64,000 nt of DNA, taken from NCBI GenBank assembly GCA_022376925.1, contig JAIOJX010000006.1, positions 56,756,658 through 56,820,657 on the forward strand, written 5' to 3'. The translations under genes and the position numbers were made by a program. This DNA is from Tragulus kanchil. Its lineage: Eukaryota > Chordata > Mammalia > Artiodactyla > Tragulidae. Positions 57,988-64,000 of the stretch are shown here, piece by piece. Under the pieces are notes generated by a model. It saw only the letters and a list, made by a program, of their open reading frames with translations, was not told the origin of the DNA and ran no database searches. Every line of letters begins with the position of its first letter. Within the stretch, counting starts at the first letter, position 1.

Positions 57988-58755
57988 GTATAATATTAAG
58001 ACTCTTGATTTAGGTCATCCCTGAATGGCTTCATGGTTTTCCCACTTTCTTTAAGCCTGAATTTTGCTATAAGAAACTGATGAGCTGAGCTATATTAAAC
58101 TCCAGATCTAATTTTTACTGACTGTATAGGACTTCTCCATCTTCAGCTGCAAAGAATATAATCAATCATTTTGGTACTGACCACCAGTGATGTCCATGTG
58201 TGAAGTCATCTCCTCCGTGTGTGTTTGGAGAAGGGTTTTTACTATCAGCTGTGCATACTTTTGACAAACTCTGTTTGCCTTTGTTCTGCTTCATTTTGTA
58301 CTCCAAGGCCTGTTATTCTAGTCTTTTTATTGACTTCCTACATTTGTATTGCAATCCCCAGTGATGAAAAGGACATGTTTTTAGGGTGTTAGTTTTAGAA
58401 GGTCTTGTAGGTCTTCATAAGATCATTCAACTTCATCTTCTTTAGCATTAGTTGTTGGGGCAGGAACTTGAATTACTTTGATGTTGAACAGTTTGCCTTG
58501 GAAACAAGTTTGAGATCATTCTGTTGGTATTGAGATTGCACCCATGATTTGCATTTCAGACTCTTATTGATTATGAGGGCTACTTCAGTTTTTCTAAAGC
58601 ATTCTTGTCCTCAGTAGTAGATATATACGGTGGTCATCTGAATTGAATTGTTCGCATAAGATAAACAATATACTGGAGGTTCATCTTTAGCATCAGTCCT
58701 TCCAATGAATATTTTGGGTTGATTTCCCTCAAGATTGACTGGTTTGAACTCTTTC
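57988..58755 (-). mobile_element. BovB fragment, antisense, endonuclease region, plus 3' piece
   Basis: It continues past the block P end with antisense endonuclease sequence ('tttgccttggaaacaagttt', 'gagattgcacccatgatttg', 'agtagtagatatatacggtg') to about 58,650. It is followed by a separate short antisense BovB/SINE 3' piece with 'gcatcagtccttccaatgaa' at about 58,694. No frame is open. Confidence 0.88.
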
Positions 58756-58995
58756 ATTTTAAAATTTTATTTATGAATCAAGTGTAACAACATAAAACTC
58801 AATAATTTATAAGTAATAATTGGAATAAGTTACATTTATTAGCTCAGATGGCTAGGATTTTTACTATTTGGGGAAAAGAATTGGAAGATTTGTACTTGTC
58901 CTTGACAAATAATCTTAATCACATTTGACTATGAAGTAGATTTTTGATGAGGGAGTTTTTTTTTTACCAGTTTGCACTTTTAAGAAGATCTCTTT
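58756..58995. other. Unrecognised AT-rich DNA
   Basis: No repeat family or gene is recognised between the antisense BovB and the sense L1 3' end. Confidence 0.5.
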
Positions 58996-58997
58996 CG

Positions 58998-59372
58998 AAG
59001 GACAAGTACAATATACTAACACATATATATGGAATCTAGTAGGATGGTGATGATGGCACATGCAGTGAAGCAATGGAGAGACAGACATGGACAGTGGACA
59101 TACGGACATTGTGGGGAATGAACAGCGGGTGGGAGGTGTAAAGGAAGTAGCATGAAGGCCTGTAGTATCATACGTGAAGAAAATAGCTATAGTCATTGCT
59201 CTGTGAGTAAAGGGGATCCTGTAGGGGTTCTGTGTGATGGTCTGGAGGGGTGGGATTGGGGGGATATACATATGACTAATCTGGGAACATACATATCTGT
59301 AAACAACAAAACTCTGTAAAAGTTGAAAGTAAAATAGAAGCTTAAAAAAAAATCAAAAAAAAAAAAAAAAAA
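58998..59372 (+). mobile_element. L1 3' UTR with poly(A), sense, 5'-truncated
   Basis: Sense L1 3' end: 'tatatggaatctagtaggat', 'catggacagtggacatacgg', 'agtagcatgaaggcc' and the terminal 'aacaacaaaactctgtaaa', followed by an A-rich tail with a 19-base A run near 59,354-59,372. The fairly clean tail suggests moderate age. It is severely 5' truncated at about 370 bp. Confidence 0.9.
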
Positions 59373-60271
59373 AGAGAGAGAGAAGGTCTCTTTCCCGCCT
59401 TATTTTCCCCTTATTTTTAGGCTCTACCTAATTGAGTTACTGGGTTCAAATTTAGGTCATTGTGGGTTGTGTTTGCATTCCCTATTTTATAGAGATTTGC
59501 AAGATGAAGATAATTGTTTTTAATTTCCCAAAGAACTGAGTTGGTGCCTAAATTATGCCAAAAGTTTGATGCATCCATCCAATTACACTTTTAAAAAATG
59601 TTTCTTTGTATCAGTGAGAATCTTTGCCAACTATGATATAAATCAGAATATTTTTATGTTCTAGAATTTCAGAGTTCAATGCATCATGCCTTCAGAAAGT
59701 TTCTACAAGGAAGCCCTTTCTCTGAGTACACAATTTAACCTCGGGCAAATTCCTCCTAGGGGCAAAAAGCTTCCACTATTTCTTCTATTGGCCTGAAATA
59801 TCAGACCCGAGCTTCTATCTCATATTGTGTGGGTTTAGGTAATCCTACTGGTCCCCTTTAGCATGCTCCATTAACATTACATGAAGACCTAATTTACAGG
59901 TCCTATCTATAATACCAACCAAGGGAACCGTTCCTAGTGAGATACAGTGTTCACAATATAATCAGATGAAATGGACACAATCTTCTTACATAAATCCTCT
60001 CTGAATATACCTTTTTAAAAAATAAGCTTTTATCTCAATTCCATCAACTCACACATCTTTAACAATAACCTACACTAGGGTCCCATCAAAGGTGTGGTTT
60101 GCATTCTGTGGTGCTTACAATTAAGCATTGGGAAAGGCATTAGCTAAATATGACATAGTTAATAATTAACTAAAGGTATAATGAGCACTAAAGAGGTACA
60201 GAATTATGTCATTTAGTCTTTTCAGCAGCCTTGTAAAGTACATATTCTCTCCCCTTGCAGGAAATAAATGG
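59373..60271. other. Unrecognised intergenic DNA
   Basis: Single-copy looking sequence of mixed composition, starting with a GA-rich stretch. No frame, known repeat or RNA gene is recognised. Confidence 0.5.
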
Positions 60272-60372
60272 CACACTATTTCAGTATTCTTGCCTAGGAA
60301 ATCCCATAGACAGAAGAACCTGGCAGGATAGAGTCCATAGGGTCGCAAATAGTCGGATACAGCTTAGGGATT
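60272..60372 (+). mobile_element. Bov-tA SINE 3' fragment, sense
   Basis: Only the 3' half is present: 'agtattcttgcctaggaaat', 'agaacctggcaggatagagt' and 'ccatagggtcgcaaatagtc'. The tRNA-like head is missing. Confidence 0.9.
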
Positions 60373-60599
60373 AAAAAACAATCCTTTCACAGGAAGAAAT
60401 TGAGACTTAAAAAATAAAATTCACCAAATAAATTTGACAATTTAATGGTTCATTAAATGATTTATGAATTAGGAAGCATCACATCTAGCAATTAGAAGGG
60501 TGTTCCAAGGAGCTGTATAAAGTGGGAAGGTTTTACAGGCAGAAAGACGTTGGGACAAGGAAGTTTTTAGAAAAGACAAAGAATTGTTTACGGAAAGGT

Positions 60600-61907
60600 C
60601 GCTTTTAAAAAAATTAATTATTTTTAGTTTGCTTTTACAGAGTTTTTGTTGTTTATGGCTATATATAAACCCAAATCTGTTATAGGTATGTCTTTGACCA
60701 CTCCCACCTGAGTCCCACTCCCACTCCCCCCATCCCAACCCTCCAGGTTGTTGCATAACCCCCATGTAAGTTCCCTTAGTTCCACAGCACATTCCCAAAT
60801 GTTATCTCTTTCCCATATGATAGTGTGTAGGTTTCCATGTTATTCTTTCATACCTCTAACCCACTCTTTCCTCCCCCAAATGTCCATAGATCTATTCTCT
60901 ATGTCTGTTTCTTCACTGCTCTTCATGTACATTTATCAGTACCGTCGTACTAGATTCAATATATATGTGTTAGTATACTCTATTTGTCCCTCTGTTTTTG
61001 ACTTACTTCACTTTGTATAATAGGTTATAGATTCATCCCCCTCATTATGACTGATTTTTCTTTATTTCTTCTTACAGCTGAGAAATATTCTATTGTGTAT
61101 ATGTACCAGAGCTTCCTTATTCATTCATTCAACAATGGACATCTAGGTTACTTCCATGTTTTAACTATCCTGTAGAGTGCTGCAATGAACATTGGGGTAC
61201 AGGTATCTCTTTCAATTTTGATTTAATTGGGGTATATGCCTAATAGTGGGATTGCTGGGTCATATGGTGCTTTTATTCCTAGGTTTTTAAAGAAGCTCCA
61301 TGGGGGGAGGGCCAAGGGATATGCATCTGATTGATCTGGGAACATACATGTACAAAAATAAATAAATAAATAAATTAATTAATTAATTGATTAATTAAAA
61401 AAAAAAAAAAGAAGAAGCTCCATACTCTCTTCCATAGTGGCTGAATCAGTTTACATTTCCATCAACAGTGCAAGAGTGCTCTCTTTTCTCCACACCCTCT
61501 CCAGCATTTATTGTCTGTAGATTTTTTGATGATGGCCATTCTGACTGGTGTGAGATATCTCATTATAGTGACATCTCATTATAGTTTTAATTTGCATATC
61601 TCCAATAATGAGCAGCACTGAACAACTTTTCATGTGTTCTTTGGCTGTCTGTATGTCTTTTTTGAGAGATGTCTCTTTAGGTTTTTTTTTTTTTTTCCAC
61701 TTTTTTGATTGGATTGTTTGCTTTTTTGATGTTGAGTTGTCTGAGCTGCTTGTATATTTTAGAAATTAATTTTTTGTCTGTTGTTTCATTTTTTATTACT
61801 TTCTCCCATTCCGTGGATTGTCTTTTCACTTTGTTTGTAGTTTCGTTTGCTGTACAAAAGCTTTTAAGTTTCATTAGGTCTCACCCGAGGTCATGTTCTT
61901 TTGTGGT
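60600..61907 (-). mobile_element. L1 3' UTR and ORF2 C-terminus, antisense
   Basis: The antisense 3' UTR (from 60,602) includes 'ccaaccctccaggttgttgc' and 'gtgctgcaatgaacattggg'. It passes the inserted L1 tail at 61,302-61,411 into the ORF2 C-terminus (minus-strand frame 61,874-61,677, with the Lys-rich '[12 protein letters not shown]' end). It is cut by a Bov-tA at about 61,908. Confidence 0.87.
61290..61423 (+). mobile_element. Very short L1 3' end insertion with target-site duplication
   Basis: About 110 bp of sense L1 3' terminus ('ctgattgatctgggaacata' then an AAAT/AATT-rich tail and 14 A) lies inside antisense L1. It is flanked by 'aagaagctccat' at 61,290-61,301 and 61,412-61,423, a perfect 12-bp duplication. 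This is an extreme 5'-truncated retrotransposition event. Confidence 0.93.
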
Positions 61908-62117
61908 ACTTCCTGGGTGATGCTAAGTGGGAAAGAGCCCACCTGTGAAGTCAGGAGATATAAGAGACACTGATTTGATCCCTTGGGAAGATTCCACTCG
62001 AGTAGGACATGATAACCCACTCCAGTACTATTGATGGAGAATTCCACAGACAGAGGAGCTTGATGTACTACAGTCCATAGCGTCCCAAAGAGTCAGACAC
62101 AATTGAAGTGACTTAGA
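61908..62117 (+). mobile_element. Bov-tA type SINE, sense
   Basis: The head is 'ttcctgggtgatgctaagtg', the body 'gataacccactccagtacta', and the tail 'gtcagacacaattgaagtga' followed by ACACG-type sequence. It is diverged in the B box ('tttgatcccttggg'). Confidence 0.9.
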
Positions 62118-62469
62118 ATGCACACGTGCATATTCTGTTGGCCTGAGGATGACAGAGATCCTATTACCTAAATTACCACACATAGTCGATCAAGAAATTT
62201 CCGGTTGTTCACATTCTTGGGAAAGGTTGAAACTGCAATTAATTCTTGGTTTGTTACCATAAGGACAAAGGAGTCCATTGGGGGCTTTCTATTTCTTTTG
62301 ACCAAGTTCAACAGCATGTTTAAAATCATAATACTAGTAGGTTTAGAACTTTACAGGCTTTTCCATTCCAGAAAGCTGCTCTTGGTGTTCTCAGGACTGC
62401 ATGATCTTAAGGAAGCCCACAATTACCCAAACACTTTCACCTATTTATTCTTTTAAAAAATATTTCTTT
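62118..62469. other. Unrecognised DNA between SINE and L1
   Basis: About 350 bp with no recognised repeat. An 83-codon plus-strand frame at 62,205-62,456 resembles nothing I know and its composition is unremarkable, so I treat it as chance. Confidence 0.45.
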
Positions 62470-62764
62470 GAGGAACGGAACACCATAGCAAACCAGACAT
62501 AGAACCCACACCCCCTGACCAATCATCAAACCAAGGATCCTTGGAGTGGAAGCCCTGATTCCAAGACCCCACACTATCAAAGAACATAGAACACTAGAGA
62601 TTATTCATCTGTAAACAAGGTCTAAAACCACCCAAGACACAAACCACTGAACCCTTCTACAAGGACAGAAACCCAAAGGAAGGGAGAATTCAACCAAGAA
62701 GCTTGGTGGGAATAAGAACTCCATACACACAGACACACACAAAGAAACAAAAATTAACCTAATA

Positions 62765-63715
62765 ATGAAACGTCAGAGAAACACTGTACAAATGAAGGAC
62801 CAAGCTAGAGAAACACCACTTCAAATGACAGAGGAGGAGATAGACAAGCTATCTGAAAGAGAATTCAGAAAAACTATACTAATGAGGATGCAAAACACCG
62901 AAAACAGAATATTACAGGAAATTAGTGCAGTGAGAAAAGACATGCAGGAAATGAAAAATAAGCAAATAGAGACCACCAACTCAATTGCTGAACTCAAAAA
63001 TACTATAGAAGGTCTCAATAGTAGAGTATCAGAGGCTGAAGAACGGATAAGTGAGCTGGAAGATCGAATGGTGGAAATAAGTGCTGAAGAACAGAACAAA
63101 GCCCAAAGAATTAAAAGAACTGAGGATAGCCTCAGAGACCTATGGGACAACATTAAACGCACCAACATTAGAATTATAGGAGTTCCAGAAGAAGAAGAAG
63201 AGAAGAAAGACTATGAAAAAATTTTTGAAGAGGTTATAGTTGAAAACTTCCCCAGCATGGGAAAGGAGACAGTCAACCAAGTCCAGGAAGCACAAAGAGT
63301 TCCATACAGGAGAAACCCCAGAAGAAACACACCAAGGCACATACTAATCAAACTAACACAGACTAAATATAAAGACAGATTGCTAAAAGCAGCTAGGAGC
63401 AAACAACAAATAATATATAAAGGAAACCCCATACGTTTAACTGCGGATCTCTCAACAGAAACCCTACAGGCCAGAAGAGAATGGCAAGATACATTTAAAC
63501 GGCTAAAAGAGAATAACCTGCAACCACGAATTCTCTACCCAGCAATAATCTCATTCAAAATCTATGGTGAAGTCAAAAGCTTCACAGACAAGCAAAAACT
63601 AAAAGAATTCTGTACCACAAAACCAGCCCTAAAACCCACCCTGACCAATCATCAAACCAAGGATCCTTGGAGTGGAAGCCCTGATTCCAAGACCCCACAC
63701 TATCAAAGAACATAG
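62765..63715 (+). CDS. L1 ORF1 protein (RNA-binding chaperone), C-terminus lost at duplication
   Basis: L1 ORF1p is a trimeric RNA-binding nucleic-acid chaperone that coats L1 RNA in cytoplasmic ribonucleoprotein. Visible parts are a basic N-terminus (1-30), a heptad-rich coiled coil about 40-110 ending 'ISELEDRMVEIS', an RRM about 125-222 with 'LRDLWDNIKRTNIRIIGV' and the 'NPRRNTPRHI' loop, and the C-terminal domain from about 225 ('ETLQARREW', 'LQPRILYPA'). Residues 1-291 are authentic. The last 25 residues read into duplicated 5' UTR, replacing the true C-terminus (full proteins are about 330-340 residues). The start is chosen at the first Met, which also fits the spacing from the 5' UTR. 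Confidence 0.9.
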   Translation: MKRQRNTVQMKDQARETPLQMTEEEIDKLSEREFRKTILMRMQNTENRILQEISAVRKDMQEMKNKQIETTNSIAELKNTIEGLNSRVSEAEERISELEDRMVEISAEEQNKAQRIKRTEDSLRDLWDNIKRTNIRIIGVPEEEEEKKDYEKIFEEVIVENFPSMGKETVNQVQEAQRVPYRRNPRRNTPRHILIKLTQTKYKDRLLKAARSKQQIIYKGNPIRLTADLSTETLQARREWQDTFKRLKENNLQPRILYPAIISFKIYGEVKSFTDKQKLKEFCTTKPALKPTLTNHQTKDPWSGSPDSKTPHYQRT

Positions 63716-63890
63716 AACACTAGAGATTATTCATCTGTAAACAAGGTCTAAAACCACCCAAGACACAAACCACTGAACCCTTCTACAAGGACAGAAACCC
63801 AAAGGAAGGGAGAATTCAACCAAGAAGCTTGGTGGGAATAAGAACTCCATACACACAGACACACACAAAGAAACAAAAATTAACCTAATA

Positions 63891-64000
63891 ATGAAACGTC
63901 AGAGAAACACTGTACAAATGAAGGACCAAGCTAGAGAAACACCACTTCAAATGACAGAGGAGGAGATAGACAAGCTATCTGAAAGAGAATTCAGAAAAAC
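63891..64000 (+). CDS. L1 ORF1 N-terminus, second copy, partial
   Basis: This is an identical repeat of the first 36 codons of the ORF1 at 62,765, produced by block Q and truncated by the window edge. If the duplication is an assembly overlap, this copy and not the first would lead into the true remainder of ORF1 and ORF2. Confidence 0.85.
   Translation, partial: MKRQRNTVQMKDQARETPLQMTEEEIDKLSEREFRK

Larger units (their letters stand above)
56125..58421. repeat. Block P: direct duplication, offset about 1,150 bp
   Basis: Positions 56,125-57,272 recur at 57,275-58,421. The junction joins BovB 'ggtcttcataagt' to the Tigger stretch 'cattcaaattttgaac', two unrelated elements sharing 'cattcaa'. 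Differences are run-length only ('gtcccgtc' against 'gtccgtc', 'gtcttttat' against 'gtctttttat'). Confidence 0.95.
62470..64000 (+). mobile_element. Young L1, sense, 5' UTR end and ORF1, cut by duplication
   Basis: The end of a 5' UTR (from about 62,470) leads into ORF1 at 62,765. The ORF1 frame is free of stops for 291 codons of authentic sequence, unlike all other L1 ORF1 copies here, so this element is comparatively recent. At 63,639 the sequence jumps back to the 5' UTR (block Q), and ORF2 lies outside the window. Confidence 0.88.
62513..64000. repeat. Block Q: direct duplication, offset 1,126 bp, runs off the window
   Basis: Positions 62,513-62,874 recur at 63,639-64,000, identical as far as visible. 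The ORF1 start at 62,765 reappears at 63,891. Seen from the unit length of the other blocks, the second copy should continue for roughly 760 bases past the window end. Confidence 0.95.

Noticed and set aside
62821..63168. 115-codon minus-strand frame opposite L1 ORF1
   Set aside because: Antisense of the coiled-coil coding sequence gives Ser/Leu-rich frames by composition; a known by-product of Glu/Lys-rich heptads.
1..64000. Many open frames of 60-150 codons on both strands
   Set aside because: Nearly all lie in L1, BovB, SINE or LTR sequence or in AT-rich DNA, show no conserved non-transposon motif, and often appear twice because of the duplications. None has splice signals or a promoter context.

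Overview
The window is mammalian nuclear DNA from a ruminant. It carries BovB (RTE) elements and Bov-tA type tRNA-derived SINEs, a combination diagnostic of ruminants. It also has cetartiodactyl CHR-type SINEs, many L1 fragments of both orientations and ages, an old class I endogenous retrovirus and a decayed Tigger transposon. I see no host protein-coding gene, no exon structure and no free-standing tRNA, rRNA or other RNA gene. Nearly every open frame of 60 codons or more lies inside a transposable element or is a chance frame in AT-rich DNA. Element names come from recognising sequence by eye, without RepeatMasker.

The dominant feature is that about 28% of the window is duplicated. Sixteen direct, back-to-back duplications have offsets of 1,078 to 1,172 bp, and one has 709 bp. 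Copies are almost identical and differ mainly in homopolymer length, while the duplicated content (L1, BovB, SINE, solo LTR, Tigger, plain intergenic DNA) is unrelated from block to block. This is best read as untrimmed contig or read overlaps in the assembly, not biology. Without them the window would be about 46 kb.

Layout: 1-6,170, L1 scraps and CHR SINEs in AT-rich DNA, blocks A-C. 6,170-10,200, unrecognised DNA (block D) and a derived CHR-like SINE. 10,200-14,815, opposed L1 3' ends and an L1 split by a BovB with a Bov-tA. 14,815-17,290, unrecognised DNA (block E). 17,290-26,205, a near full-length antisense L1 carrying two BovB copies, a Bov-tA and a CHR-like SINE, plus block F. 26,210-30,290, plain DNA with one Bov-tA, blocks G and H. 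30,290-36,800, an older L1 split by a gammaretrovirus-like provirus (LTR, proline-type primer site, gag, protease and pol remnants, polypurine tract, LTR) whose leader carries a SINE. 36,800-40,700, a candidate solo LTR and an L1 3' end, blocks I and J. 40,700-52,090, a long BovB interrupted by a Bov-tA type SINE and an L1, blocks K-N. 52,090-58,990, antisense L1, a derived SINE, Tigger1-like DNA and antisense BovB, blocks O and P. 59,000-62,470, L1 3' ends and Bov-tA pieces. 62,470-64,000, the 5' end of a young sense L1 with an open ORF1, cut by block Q.

Nothing here works as an operon or pathway. The value of the window is its insertion stratigraphy (L1 over BovB, BovB over L1, retrovirus over L1, SINE over retrovirus), which dates families relative to one another, and the strong assembly-redundancy signature.
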